This document shows positions 12,494 through 25,791 of a DNA stretch of 64,000 bases, piece after piece. The DNA lies in NCBI GenBank assembly GCA_011634665.1, contig WAEK01000015.1, positions 914,501 to 978,500 of the forward strand, written 5' to 3'. Within the stretch, counting starts at the first letter, position 1. Each line of letters opens with the position of its first letter. The notes under the pieces were generated by a model. It had not been told where the DNA came from and made no database searches. It worked only from the letters and a program-made list of their open reading frames with translations. The translations under genes and the position numbers were made by a program. This stretch comes from Mortierella sp. BCC40632. Lineage: Eukaryota > Mortierellomycota > Mortierellomycetes > Mortierellales > Mortierellaceae.

Positions 12494-13516
12494 CTCATAC
12501 CTTGCCTCCATTGAACCTTTTTTTTCTTTTCTGTATTGTGAGAACAGGAGGCGGCATGGTCGCTGGTGAGGCGCTCATGTACCTGAGGAGCTTCAAATCT
12601 TGGATGAAAACTATTCAGGAAAGGCACAACTTCAAGCTTGGTGTCCTCACGGTTGAATATGGTAGGACAAAGCGCCCACAAAGTCAGATGCAGGAGTGGA
12701 GAACTGACATGAGGGAGCATGAAAATCGTCTAACCTTTCCCATGCTCCACAACACATACAAACAGGTCTCTCCCCTGAGCATCCTTACCCTGAAGCTCTG
12801 AACCAGTGCATCGCAGCATACCGCTACTTGGTTGAGGAGCAAGGTATCGACGCCAAGCGAATTATCATTGGTAGGTTTCCTTAGTCTGCTTGGAGAAGAA
12901 ACGGTCGGATATCATTGGGATAATAGCTCTTTTTACACCTGTGGAGAGCATGAGAAAGAGCAAGAGAGAGGAGAGCAATACTTGGATTACTAACCTGGCC
13001 TCTCTCTTCCTCCTTATAGCCGGTGACTCTGCTGGAGGCAATCTCACCACGACCGTGTGTCTCAAGCTTCGTGATGCTTTCCCAGAAGTTCCTCTTCCTG
13101 CCGCACTCATCTTGATCTCGCCTTGGGTGATTTGCCCTCAACAGGACCCCGACAGTCCCTTTGACTACATTACCAGCGGGGGTACGAAGAGCTATGTACC
13201 CTGCTACACCAAGGGTCAGGAATCGCTCTTGAAAGATCCCTATGTATCTCCTATCATGGCACCCACATTGAAGGGACTTCCCAAGATGTTGGTCTACACC
13301 GGTGGTGTCGAGACTCTGCGCCCATCCATTGAACGCTTTGTCGCCAAGGCCAAGAAGGATGGTGTTGAGGTGAAGGAGGAGGTGAAGGAGGGTCAAGCGC
13401 ATATTTACTGTATTGTCTATGAGATTGCGAGTAAGAAGACCATCCAAGAGTCTGAGAATATCCTTGCTGACTATGTGGCCCAGGTACGCAAACAGTACAC
13501 TGGATTGACCAATTAG
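11574..13516 (+). CDS. alpha/beta hydrolase, HSL-like (abhydrolase_3)
   Basis: Six exons (11574-11593, 11710-11747, 11937-12293, 12548-12661, 12766-12870, 13020-13516) give about 376 residues. It is a serine esterase or lipase of the hormone-sensitive-lipase class; substrates in fungi include acetylated sterols and short acyl esters. Seen directly: the oxyanion motif H-G-G-G at about 137-140, the nucleophile elbow G-D-S-A-G-G with Ser215, a probable acidic residue Glu309 in G-G-V-E-T-L, and His339 in Q-A-H-I-Y. The H-G-G-G motif is split by an intron exactly after the His codon's next base, and G-D-S-A-G sits at the start of the last exon. The two tiny first exons rest on splice logic only; an internal ATG at 11930 is an alternative start. 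Intron 3 carries a long (CT)n tract. Confidence 0.87.
12424..12489 (+). repeat. (CT)n tract inside intron
   Basis: A CT dinucleotide tract of about 50 bp occupies the middle of intron 3 of the alpha/beta hydrolase gene, on the coding strand. Confidence 0.85.
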
Positions 13517-13586
13517 CTCAGTAAGGGCATCTCTTTGGTATGCTAGTTTGGAGCGTCTAGGATACTAAATAAGATGAACAACGTTT

Positions 13587-13630
<44 letters not shown>

Positions 13631-13694
13631 TCTCATTTGATCTGTTGGGGTTCTGGGCAAGACTTGGTCTACTTGGCACTAGAAGAGAGGTGCG

Positions 13695-13726
<32 letters not shown>

Positions 13727-14151
13727 CATGTTCATACTACGAGTCTTTATGCCCTAAACAATAAATCAGCACGACACATGGTTTGGACATGGATGGGGTA
13801 AGCTCTGCGGAGAAAAAGTAGAGAGAGGTTGAGATAGACAGAGACAAGAGGCTGTGGGACTCACGCGGCCATTGCGTCCCGGGTTGAGTGAGTCCAGGGT
13901 CTTTTAACAAAGAGCATCCATTTCCTTTTCCTCCTTCCCAGTCCCCGGCTCTCCAGCTTTCGCCCCGCGAAGCGAATTGGCCTAAACAACGAGGCTCGGT
14001 TGGCGCCGAGATCCTCCCCTCCCCTCCAAGCGGAGCGAAACGATGCGAAGCGTTGATTGCGAGATCTCCTGCACTAATGAAAAGGAGCGGGATCAGATAA
14101 CTAGGTCTTGTCGAATGCACAACCACGTTCTACTGTACTTCACGCTTCAGT

Positions 14152-14193
<42 letters not shown>

Positions 14194-14470
14194 TCTTTGC
14201 CTGGGTCCTCACCTGTATGCAACACACTGTTTGGTGTAAAAGACACGACAGGTGCATCGCATTGTAAAGTATATCGCCACTTTATAAAGACAGAGATGAA
14301 CATTCAATCGAGCGATCAAGCTTGATTCCATCCCATCCCGATTCATTCTTCCATCTGTTCATCCATCTCTGAATCACCCTGGTCAATTTTTTGTTTGCAC
14401 ACACTCTCGTTCTCTTTCTCTTTCTCTTTCCCTTTCTTTCTCCAGTTCGCTCTTACCCTCTCCTCTAACA
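13517..14470. other. intergenic region with homopolymers
   Basis: A 36-base T run (13589-13624), an A run (13694-13722), a (CT)n tract (about 14156-14190) and unremarkable sequence. No gene seen. The 3' part is the desaturase promoter. Confidence 0.6.
14281..14289 (+). promoter_or_regulatory. TATA-like element
   Basis: TTTATAAAG lies about 185 bp upstream of the desaturase start codon, followed by a CT-rich block that ends just before the ATG. Confidence 0.4.
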
Positions 14471-15693
14471 ATGACCGTGGTTGCGGAAATAGAGCAACAA
14501 GGTAGTTTGCCCTCTGCGATTGTGATCGGTCAAGAGAAGGATATCCATGACGTTCTCTCTGACGTGGAAGAAGGCTCCTCGCAGTCGCCCATCCTGAGTC
14601 CTTTGGATGCCGTCCAGGCTACAGCCAAGGCCAATGCGAGTGAAAAGACTGCTCCCAAGGTTAAGCGCCTCTCCTTAATCAGCTCGGAGGATCTCAAGAC
14701 ACCTACAATCGCTGTCCCTACGATTGCTGTCGCTGCTGGTTCTCTTGCTGTCTGGGGATCAGTTCTCTACTATGGTGCATACAAGCGCCGGGTCTCGCCC
14801 GTGTTAACTTTCCCGGTGATGACGGCTGCCTGTTTTGCCTCCTTTACCCCCGTGCACGATGCGACTCACTCATCGGTGGCCAAGGGAGTGTATAAAAAGT
14901 GGGTCAACCCACTCGTTGGTTACTTGTCGGGTATCCCCCTCAATCTCCCCTTCTCTGCCTACCGTAAACTCCATCTGCTTCACCATCGGTACACCAATAC
15001 GGACAAGGACCCCGACGTATGGGACTCACGTGGTCCAATGGTGGTTCGATTCTTTAAGTGGTTCGTTCCAGATTACTTTTGGCTCAAGGCTGTGATTTCA
15101 GGCGAGGTCAAGGGTGCACATATTGGCGAGTCTGGCATTTATTATCTGTTCATGTTGGCGATGATCCGAAAGTTCCACACTCTGGGCATGGCCTATGTCA
15201 AGTACTGGCTAATCCCTCAGCGCATGGTAAAACCTCACTCTCGGTCAAATCCTACCCTCACTATATTTTTTTTTCAAACGCGAGATGACTAATTGCTCCA
15301 CACTGTCTTTTCTTCTTCATTGTAATTGCCTTCTTACTTTTTGGGTCTACTTTCTGTTAGGCTTATTGGTTGCTCATGTGGCTCTTTGCCTATGTGCCAC
15401 ATCGACCCGACGGTGACCATCAATACAGTGCCACGGACAACATTTACAAGATGACGAATGTGACGGGAGGTATTCTCCGTTCGGATGGATTCAACCTTGC
15501 CATCCCATTGTTGAACCAACATTTGCACAATATCCATCACTTGTATCCTCAGTTGCCATTTACACGCTATGGAGCCATTTGGGCTAAGCACAAGGATGCT
15601 CTGATTGCTGCTGGCACGGAAATCCATCCTGTGTACTCGACCAAGCAGGACTGGAAGTGGAATGAGAAACTGGATGGTGCTCAGCGAACATAA
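14471..15693 (+). CDS. membrane fatty-acid desaturase/hydroxylase family protein
   Basis: Two exons (14471-15226 and 15361-15693) join in phase 0 to about 362 residues. The protein belongs to the di-iron membrane desaturase/hydroxylase superfamily. The three histidine boxes are visible: H-D-A-T-H at 129-133, H-L-L-H-H at 168-172 (followed by R-Y-T-N-T-D) and H-N-I-H-H at 308-312. Hydrophobic segments lie at about 80-102, 113-126, 145-160 and near the exon junction. The first 70 residues are polar. The box spacing and the H-x2-H-H third box recall CrtR-type beta-carotene hydroxylases as well as acyl desaturases, so I do not assign a substrate. There is no fused cytochrome b5 domain. The intron is 134 bp, GT-AG. 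Confidence 0.85.
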
Positions 15694-16436
15694 AAAAAAA
15701 TATAAGAAAATAGATAGAAAAGACCTTTGTCTCGTAGAATCATATCCATGTCCCACACGCGCGCACAGTGTAGGAGGGGAAGGAAAAGGTGATCGAGCTT
15801 TCGTCATTGACGCATTGACGACTGACTGAGCCTGCAAGGGTAACTCGTCTCCCACGATTTCTTTTTTTTCTTTTTTTCTTTTTTTCAATAAAGGCAAAGT
15901 TGACTGCGGCTCTTGCTGCACAAGCGCCTATCATTCACAGCCTTCTATGGCCAGGAACGCCAACAAATTTTGACTCGTGAGAGCAGTGCGCCGATTGGGC
16001 ACACATTCCAAGATGATGTGTTTGGGCAGGAGGGGGGGTGCGTGATGTGAAAAAAAAAAGAAATGCGGCGCAACTTTCTTTGGATCTCTCTATCCTCAGA
16101 CTCTTTCTCTTTCCAGCTCTCCAGTCTGTCCTTCACTATCCCGCAGTTTTTGGCTAAGAGACTGCGGTTCCTGCGGTCACTTTTTTCTGCTCTCCTCTCC
16201 CATGGGTCTAGGCATATAAAAAGGAAACCTTCTTGGCCAGCTGGGACCTCAGTTTTCGGTACCGGACAGCTGTATTCAGTCCGATCAACGCCGCCTTTTT
16301 TGTGTCCTATAAATTTTAAAAAAGGATAAACTTTTCTTTTCCCCCTTCTTTCCCTTTCTTTTCTTTCTTTCTTTTCTCTTCCTTTCTCTTTTTCTCACCA
16401 CCCTCCCTCTCCCTCTCCCTCTCCTTCCCCTCCGAA
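15694..16436. other. intergenic region, ABC transporter promoter
   Basis: No gene seen. A TATA-like TATAAAAAG lies at 16215-16223 and a pyrimidine-rich block runs from about 16331 to 16433, immediately before the transporter ATG at 16437. Confidence 0.55.
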
Positions 16437-19400
16437 ATGGATGATCCTTCGTCGCAGCCTGCCGCGTGGTGCGGTGCCCTGGGCTGGGTAGGTGTCAAGC
16501 TCGAACAACACATGCATGCGCTCTCTTCCTTCTCTTCTGGGAGGAACTACAGAGTGCAGAAAAGCCTAAATCGACCCTTGCATTTCCACTTTTTCTAACA
16601 AACATTCTTGCTTTTCAAACAACATACCGTATCTCCGCGAAAATATCAACATTCAAAACACGCACATCGACACATCGACACACCATCCTGATGAACAGGA
16701 CCCTATCAACGACAACAAGGTGTCATTCAATCCTTGTTTCGCCAACACGGTCGTGCTCGGTCTTCCAGCCACCATTGCATCCGTTCTAATGGTCGTGCGC
16801 GCACTCTATCTCCGACGCCACCGTACTCCGCATGGATTGGGTCGGGCTTGGACAATCTATCTGCCCAGTCAGCTGGCTCTGGCTGCTGCTGTCGTTGCCT
16901 TGACCGCCCATCTCCTTTCTCTCTCATCCACCTCCACCTCTATCTCGACACTGTTTGCGACAGGCTCGCTGATTATTGCTTGGGTAAAGTCTAAAGGGCA
17001 TATCTTCTTCCCCCTTCCCCTTGAGTTAAACATAAAAAAAAAGATGACCCTTATTGACCATTTTCATCTTATTGTACGGGCTCGGAATGACAACTAATAG
17101 ATCCTCGCCCTGGGCTTCAATCATCTCGAGTCCATCTATTCGATCCGATCCTCCAGCATCCTTTTTGCCTTTGAACTCTACTCGCTCTTTGCCACCTTTG
17201 CCATCCTTTTCTCCGCCTCCACTCAACAATCCCAATCCCAGGGACTCTGGTCTTCCTACTTTGCCAGTTACTTTTATGCGCTTGCTGTCGCCTTCTTTTT
17301 CGAAGCCTTGCCTCGAGATCACACCCGAGTTCAGCAAAAGAGTCATGCAAATGGACATGACAAAGCCAATCTCTTTTCTCGTTGGGTTTTCCATTACCTT
17401 CAGCCCATTGTCTCGCTCAGTTACCGTCAACCTCTCGTCATGGATGACATCAAGGATATCATGCCCGACGAAATCAAAACAAACCATGTCTATGGTCCTC
17501 TCGCCCACAACTGGAACACGTGCAGGGCTACTGTCGAACGGACCAACCGCACCAAAGTCGCTCAGGGTCAGAAGCCAACCACCCCTAACTTGATCTGGGT
17601 GATTGCCAAGACGTTCCGTGTTCAGTTTGCGACATTGGTGGGTCTTCAAATCTTGGAGGATTGCCTTCAGTTCTTGATGCCCTTGGTGGTTCAGCAGATC
17701 TTGGATTACATCGAAACCGATGCTGAAGAGGACAAGAAGGATCCCTATCTCAAAATCCGAGGCCTCATCCTTGCCTCGGGTATGTTCTTTTCCAGTGTCG
17801 CCGTCTCGATCAGTGTTGGCCAGTACAACAAAAAGACTCTCGAAACCGGTTTCGAGGTCCGAAATGCTCTCATCTCCATGATCTACCGCAAGGCCTTGAT
17901 TCTCTCTCCTGGTGCCCGTAGGGGTTCTACCACAGGTCAAATCACAAACCACATGTCGACAGATGCCGAAAAATGGACCAGGGATCTTGTATGGGTCCCC
18001 ATGTGGATCTCGGTCCCAATTCAGCTCAGTCTCTGTACATTTCTTCTCTACCGCATCATTGGCTGGTCCGTGTTCTGTGGTCTGGCTGTGGTTGTGATCT
18101 TGACACCTTTGCAAGGTCGAGCTGGTCAATTCTTTGATGAGACGGGTGACAACCGAGCCGAGGCCATGGATAATCGAGTTCGACTCATGACCGAAGTTTT
18201 GTCCAACATCAAGGTGATCAAACTCTACGGTTACGAAGCAGCCTTCAAGGAGAAGGTCTCCTCGTATCGTTCCAAGGAATTGGACTTGATGCGTAAATCC
18301 GGTGTAGTCTTGGCCTTGTTGGCTATTGCTTATTCTTGCATGCCTCTTTTTATCGCCTTTGTCTCTTTCTCTGTCTATGCTGTTGTCGGTGGCCCAAATT
18401 TTACTCCTGGAGTGATGAATGCCCAGGTCGTGTTTGTCAGCATGAGTTTGTTTGCCTTGTTGCAACGCCCAATTGGTGCCATGTCCAACGTGATGGAGAG
18501 TACAGTCAGTCTCAAAGTATCGACACGTCGTATTCAACGTTTCTTGCTTAAGGAGGAACTTGATCCGGAGGCTGTTCAGCGAGATCCGACATTGCCCAAG
18601 AATCCCACTACCCCCTTGGTCCAAATCTCGGACGGAACTTTTGCCTGGAACAATGGTCAACCCACGGATGCTGACAGTGACGATGAGGACGAGGACAAGG
18701 CCAAGGACAATGAGGAGGGCGAGGAGGCAAATGAACGGACCCCACTCTTGTCCGGGGGATCGTCGACAACCGAGGTCAAACCCGTATTGATTGATATTAA
18801 TGTATCCATGGCGCGTGGACAGTTGACGGCTATTGTGGGGAGAGTGGGTCAGGGCAAGTCTTCCCTCCTCAGTGCCATCATTGGAGACATGTACAAACTG
18901 AAGGGCTCGGTAAAGGTCTTTGGATCGGTAGCCTATGTCCCCCAACAAGCCTGGATTATCAATGCAACTCTTCGGGACAACATTGTGTTTGGTAGAGCCT
19001 TTGACCAACAACGGTATGACAAGGTCCTTTTCGCCTCTGGACTGATCCCGGACCTTGAGATCCTTTCCGATGGTGACTTGACCTTGATCGGTGAACGTGG
19101 AATTAATCTTTCGGGAGGTCAGAAGCAACGTGTGTCTTTGGCACGTGCTGCCTACCAGGATGCGGATGTCTATCTTTTGGATGATCCTTTGAGTGCAGTC
19201 GATGCCCATGTGGACCAACACTTGTGGGAGAACCTGATCGGACCTGGAGGACTTTTAAAGAACAAGACCCGTGTCTTGGTCACGCATGGTATTCATCATT
19301 TGGACCACGTGGATCATATTCTTGTTTTCAAGGATGGCAAGGTTACTGAGGCTGGACATTACAAGCATTTGATGAAGGCCAAGGCAGCCTTCCATCAATT

Positions 19401-21573
19401 GATTACCGAATTTTCTGTGGAACGTTCGACCTCCAAGAGCCGTGGTGCTGGGGTCTTGTCTGTGAATGAGGAAGAAACCGGTACCGCTGTGGCAGAGGAT
19501 AATGAGAACAAGGATGAAGAAGAGAAAGATGACGACGAGAGCAGCACCAACGAGGAAGAGTTTGGAAAGAATGTCGTTAGCTGGGAGACCTTCAAAGTCT
19601 ACTGCGAGGCCATGTAAGCAAAGTTCATTTTGTTTCCCTTCTCTAGATATGAAATGATATTTTTGTCCGATGAGCAAAGAGGTTTACAAGTGAACCACTT
19701 CTCCCCTCCCCTCTTTCCCTTCTTTCTAGGTCCTACCGCTACTTTATTGTTTCGATGGCTCTGTATGTCTTGTGGCAGATCATGCAATTGAGTATCCCGA
19801 TCTGGCTCGAACACTGGACAAGTGTCTTTGAATCCACCAAGCACTCGACTGCCTATTTCTTGATCATTTATGCAATCTTGGTCTCAGTCTACATGTTTGT
19901 CGATGTCTATGTCACTTTTGTTCTTTATGTCTATGCGTTCATCAAGGCCTCCGAGGTTCTTCACGAAAGGGTCTTGGCCCGTGTTCTTCGCTTGCCCATG
20001 TCCTTCTTCGATGTGACTCCGTAAGTATTTCAATGTGTCCAAACGGAGAATCTAATTAGGATGACCGACCAGACTCGACCAATTCCTAATCGTCATCTTG
20101 ATTCTCTGAAATAGTCAAGGACGTGTCTTGAACCGATTTTCATCCGACATTTCGGGTATTGATGACGCTGTTCCCGAGAGCTTCAACTCGCTTTTGGCTT
20201 GTGCCTTCAACTTGATTGGCGCTCTGGCACTTTTGTGCGTGGCCACTCCCAAGCTCATTTTGTCCTTCCCCTTTATTGGACTTGTGTACTGGATCATTCA
20301 AAAGTACTACTTCCGCCTCAGCAGTATGCTTCGTCGCATGGAATCCGTCGCCATGTCTCCTCTATACCAACACTTTAGCGAGACCTTGAACGGCATCTCC
20401 TCGATTCGTGCCATGGACATTTCCGCGGAAAACATTCTCAAGAACTCGCAGTATACCGACAACGCTGCGAATGCTTTTTATACCTCGTCCATGACCAACC
20501 GTTGGTTGAATAGCCGTCTCGAGATCTTGACTGCGATTACAGTCTTTATCTCAGCTTTGCTTGCCGTGTACAACAAGGACACGCTGACTCCCAGTATGGC
20601 AGGATTGGCTCTGAGCTACACGATGCAAATGACATACAATGTGATCTGGACACTTCGATCGTACTGCGATCTTCTCGGAGACTTGGTTTCCGTCGAGCGT
20701 GTTCACGAATACTCACAAAAGCGTACAGAGGCTCTTCCCGAGGCGGGTAAGGATCTTCAGCCCGGCTGGCCATCTCAGGGTCGTGTCGTCTTCAAGAACT
20801 ATTCGACCCGGTACCGCGAAGGTCTCGACCTTGTCCTCAAGGGAGTCTCACTCGAGGTTCAACCTTCGGAAAAGATTGGTATTGTTGGTCGAACCGGTGC
20901 CGGAAAATCCTCGTTGACCTTGGCCTTGTTCCGTATTGTGGAAGCTGCGAATTCGTATTGGGCTCGAGCCAGTTCTCAGGAGGAAATGCCCGAGATTCCA
21001 CCAGAGGATATGGAGGATGGTGGATCGATTGAGATTGATGGAGTGGATATTTCGACGCTTCGTCTTGAAGACCTTCGACGTCATTTGTCCATTATCCCTC
21101 AGGATCCCACTCTGTTTGCCGGAACCGTTCGCGAGAACTTGGATCCCTTTAACGAAATGCCTGATTCCGAGATTTGGAAGGCTTTGGAACGAGCTCATTT
21201 GAAGGACTATATTGCTTCATTGGATGACGGTTTGTCCTCCGAGGTGGAGCAGAACGGTGAAAACTTTTCGGTTGGCCAGCGATCATTGGTTTGTTTGGCC
21301 AGAGCCTTGTTGAGAAAGACCAAGATCCTGGTGTTGGATGAAGCCACGGCGGCCGTTGATGTTGAAACTGACAAGTTGATCCAGAGCACGATCCGTAGCG
21401 AGTTTAAGGACCGAACCATTTTGACGATTGCGCATCGAATCAAGACAGTAATGGACTCGGACCGGATTCTTGTGTTGGATAAAGGTCAAGTGGCGGAATA
21501 TGACAAGCCCAAGGTGTTGATCAAGAAGAAGGGTCTGTTCCACAGCTTGGCTGAGCAGGCTGGAGAGATCTAG
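16437..21573 (+). CDS. ABCC-family (MRP/YCF1-like) ABC transporter
   Basis: Five exons (16437-16487, 16699-16983, 17101-19613, 19730-20020, 20115-21573) give about 1532 residues, the usual size of a long ABCC protein. Such proteins pump glutathione conjugates and other organic anions, often into the vacuole. The order is an N-terminal TMD0 (about 1-200, with the family's F-x-P-C-F near residue 28), TMD1, NBD1, TMD2, NBD2. NBD1 shows Walker A G-R-V-G-Q-G-K-S-S near 691, signature L-S-G-G-Q-K-Q near 781 and Walker B ending L-L-D-D-P, where Asp replaces the catalytic Glu, as is normal for ABCC. NBD2 shows G-R-T-G-A-G-K-S-S near 1304, F-S-V-G-Q-R near 1431 and L-V-L-D-E-A-T near 1453. An acidic linker precedes NBD1 (about 635-660), and NBD2 has an extra acidic insert of about 30 residues between Walker A and the next strand. 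The first two exons are less certain than the rest. Confidence 0.93.
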
Positions 21574-22949
21574 GTGAATCCTTCCATAGTGATAGTCATG
21601 GTAGAAGAAAATTCTTAAAGATTGTTCTTTAATTTTATTGTGACCAACTTGGAAGTTGGATTGCTCACCGAGGCAATGGATGATGCGAGAACGAGGATGA
21701 GCACGCAGGACGAAGCTGATTGGGTGGGCCAAAAATGGGGTGTGATCTAGAAGAACGGTAATCCAGTAGTAGAGGCCCACTCCCCCCCCCCTCCTCCTCC
21801 TCCTCCCCGCCTCTCCTCACTCCCCCATCCTTTTTCCCACTACCCAGGCAGTTTCTCCACAAAGCAGTCTTTTTTACTGGTAGATGCATGCATAAGCTTG
21901 TGTCTTTTTCCTTTCTCCCCGGCAGCTCACTTGTGTTTCCATTGTCTGTATCTGGTTATCATGCTTACAAAGACTTTCTCGCTGGGATCACAGAGGAACA
22001 CAAGGTATAGAAAAAACTTGATGACTCGGAGCAAGAAAAAGACGGGTCTCTCTCTCTCTCTTTCACTCTCTCTTCTCCTTCCCCTCACCCCGCAAGGTAA
22101 CCATGTGATGTGGGGGGATCTATTGTGCTACAGAAAAGAGAAAGATTGGCCCAACATTGCCGAGGGTTGGAAAGACTTGAATAGGATCATGACTATCTCC
22201 AAAGCTAAAGACAAAAAAAAAAAAAAAAAAAAAAAAAAAGGAATACTGACTAGTATTGTCAGCCTATGGTATTCGGTGCCTGTTTCGTCAGCGGGTACCA
22301 AAGTGGCGCCAGTGCCGGGAGTAGATCTCTCTCTCTCTCTTTTTACATTCGTTTTGGTACATCGCGTGCAACGAAAGAATCAAGGGGCTGTTCTCCCGCT
22401 TCTCTTTCTCTCTCTTTCTCTCTTTTTGTGTTTTGTGTCAGGAACACATTCCTTCCCAGCAAGCGACAGGGCATTAGTGGCAGTGTGCGGGAGAAAGGGA
22501 GAAAGGAGGAACAGGAAAGAAAGCAAAAATGAGAGAAAAAGGCAATTGCTGGCCATTCCTTAATCCCGTCATCGCACTCCAGGTTGACACCATTTCCTTC
22601 AGGTGGACAGGAAGGGAAGAGGGGGGGACTAGAGGGTGGCCTGTGCCTATTTTTTTTTTTTTTTTTTCGGGCGAAGCTTATTTCAAGATGTCGTACAGAC
22701 AAGAGAGGACGGACGATCGCACATCGTCTTGGCCGAAGACTCTCCCGCCTTGTCTCTTGCTTCAACAGTCGCCCTTTTTTTTTTTTTTCTGGGATCTGTT
22801 GGGGTGGGTGAAAAGAGAGTAAAAGCGACTTGACTCTATCCTTTTGGATTCTCAAGAAAGGAGCAAAAATGACAGGGAGGGGGGGCAGGAGAGATGGGGA
22901 GAAGACGAAGAAGGAATCTGCGCTACACATTGCAATAGTACGACCACGG

Positions 22950-22980
<31 letters not shown>

Positions 22981-24363
22981 AGCTTGGCAAAACTCACTAC
23001 TGCGATACTCTTGGCTTGATATGACAGGCCCCTGTCCTGTATGCCTTTCTTCCTTTTGGTTGTTACCAGGGATACGCGAGTAGCTCCTTATCTTTCGTTT
23101 GGCTCTATCGGGGTAAGGAGAGCCAGTCGTGGTCTACTGCTTCTAGACAGAAGACGACTTTCCAAAAACAGGATTCGGTGCATGCCGCGCATGCAAGTGT
23201 CGAGGATAATGGACCAAGCATGTGTATATCCTATCCCCGCGGACAGACGGCCAGTTCATAGCAGCTTTTTTTTTTTTTTTTTTTTTTTGTATCGAACATC
23301 CAGAAGGTGCAGGGCTGTCTCTTCCCCAAGCCAGAAAAAAGAAGAGAAAAAAAAGGGCCTCCTCTCTCCTCTCCTCTCCTCTCTCTCCCCCCACTCTCAT
23401 TCTTGCTCTCTCGCACGCTTGTCCTAGCCTGAACTTGAGTCGGCCAATCAATACTCGCGCTCAACGCACACGGTCAACACACGTTGACCCATTCCCCGTT
23501 GGGCTTTCTCCACACTTGCACACAGCTCTTGCGTATTGGCTGCCTAATTTTTTTTTCTTTCTTTTTTTGCATCCGGGCCTGCAGAGAAGGGTGTGCGCGT
23601 TTCGTGTCTCTTCTTTCTCTTTGGCTGAGCCAGAACCGATAAACATACACAGACGCACAAACTCCATTACTCGTTTTGGATCGGTGTTGGCCCGAGGGGC
23701 CAGAAGGTTCCTTCCTCTTGTGGCCAAGTTTTTTTCTCTCTCTCTTTTTTTTATGGACAAAAAGGCGATAGTATGGGGGGGAATAAAAAGAGGTACGTTG
23801 TCTCTTTGGCCCAATCGACATTGTATGCTTATCTACTCCTGCAGCGTTTCCACTTATGAACACACTTTTACTTTCACCTTCACTTTCTCTCTGTTGCGCG
23901 TCATGGTCCATCCATTTGTTGCGCTGCTCTTATCGTTTTTTTAATGTTCCGTGATTGATTTGGAGCAAGGCAAAGTATTCAAGGATAGGTGTGACTCTGG
24001 ACCTGGCTAGGGCCGCATGCCATCGGCCCTGACATCTGAGAGTTGAGGAGGAGAAAGAGGAGGAGGAGGAGGAGGAGGACATAGTAGATGAAGCAGATCT
24101 TGTGCGCTTTTGGACAGCCATTCTCTGTAAATGAAGATGGTTTATTTGCACTAGCGTTGATCAACAGTTGATCTGAGGATAGAGAAGAGCGATGCACACC
24201 AACGGAGAAAGTGTGAGGGTGAAGTGAAGAAGAGAGGATAGGGACAATGTCCACTACTCCAACGACCAGTAACCAATGCAACGCAAGGAGACCTATATTA
24301 TTATGGACTCTCTCTCTCTTTGCTTCGCTGCGCCGGGTCCATATATATTTTATTATAATATTG

Positions 24364-24397
<34 letters not shown>

Positions 24398-24413
24398 GTC
24401 TTCAGCAGAGTAG

Positions 24414-24414
<1 letters not shown>

Positions 24415-24447
<33 letters not shown>
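24415..24447 (+). repeat. (GTCT)n tetranucleotide repeat
   Basis: About eight GTCT units in tandem upstream of the carrier gene. Confidence 0.9.
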
Positions 24448-24448
<1 letters not shown>

Positions 24449-24630
24449 TCGTCATCGGGTTCACTCTTTTTCTTTTAAGTCGAGGGCATTCTCGACTTTC
24501 CTCCGTTTCCTCTTCTTCCTTCTCGTCTTATCTCTTCCTTGTCCGTTCCACCGTCTCCTCACTCTTCCGACTCCTCTGTTCTGTGGACTTTGAAGCACCT
24601 CACTCAGCAGCACGACTCTTTTTTTTCTCT

Positions 24631-24731
<101 letters not shown>

Positions 24732-25253
24732 CCTCATCTTTGTCATTCAGCTCAATCCCTTCCTCATTCTTTTTATTTATTTTTTTTTTTTTTTTCTCTT
24801 GACTTCAGCTGATCCTTCTTTTTTCTTCTTCTTCTTCTCTCTCTCACCGACACATACTTTTTTCTTTCTTTCTCTCTCCTTCTCTCTCTCTCTCTCTCTA
24901 TCCTTCTCTCTCTTCCTTCCTCCATTCTCCTTCCTCCTCCCCTCCCCCCCACACTGTCAGACGGCCTCGTCTCTCTTTGCCACCAGTCCTTTCTTGTCTC
25001 TTTTTAGGAAAAGAAAGCACCCCGTCTCCTGCGCTCTCTATTTCTCTCTCTATTTCTCTCTCTCCCCTTTACCTTTCTGCATCAACACTTGCACTCGCGT
25101 CTTTCGTATATTTCTCTGTCTGGACAAAGTCAACAACCCTTTTTTTTCTTCTTCTTCTTCTGTCAGCTCTTTTCATCTCGAGCTTTTATTTCACGCGTTT
25201 CCACTCTACTTTTCTTTTCTTTCCCTCCTCCCTCCCCCCCGCGGCGCAATTCC

Positions 25254-25325
25254 ATGGACTGGCTTGTCCTAGCTGGCGCTGCAGCAGAGGTATGTCATTG
25301 ACTATGTAGACAAAATACAGGATAC

Positions 25326-25366
<41 letters not shown>

Positions 25367-25759
25367 AGAGAGCAAAAGCTCGCTCGATGCACGGCCAAAA
25401 AATTTTTAGAGCTTAAAAAGAGAGAGAAAAAATATAACCCAAAGGAGAAATTGTCCTTTTTGTTCATTGTGGCAGTGGCAAAAGAGTGTGTGGTCCATGG
25501 GGATCAGATTCTCCATCTCCATCAGAGCCTCTGTTTGCGAATGGCTCGGACATGTTGAGATGCGGGAAAATAGGGAAAAGAAGAAAAGAAAAAGAAAAGA
25601 ACGAACCACAGATTGACCTGAGAGGTGGGGCATGACGTCGTAGTGTTGGTGTTTTGTCTTTGACAAAGAAGGAAGGAAAACGAGAGAGTGGCTGCTCTAT
25701 TGAGTGGATATGGATCCGTGCGTACGCTTTTGCTTACTTGTTTAGTTTGCTTTGCTTAT

Positions 25760-25791
<32 letters not shown>

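Noticed and set aside
17026..19221. 731-codon open frame on the minus strand
   Set aside because: It is exactly antisense to the conserved ABC transporter exon 3; codon bias of the sense gene leaves the opposite strand open. No recognisable domain, while the sense strand has full ABCC motifs.
23222..23944. 240-codon + frame
   Set aside because: Contains poly-F and poly-K from homopolymers, passes through several repeats and matches nothing.
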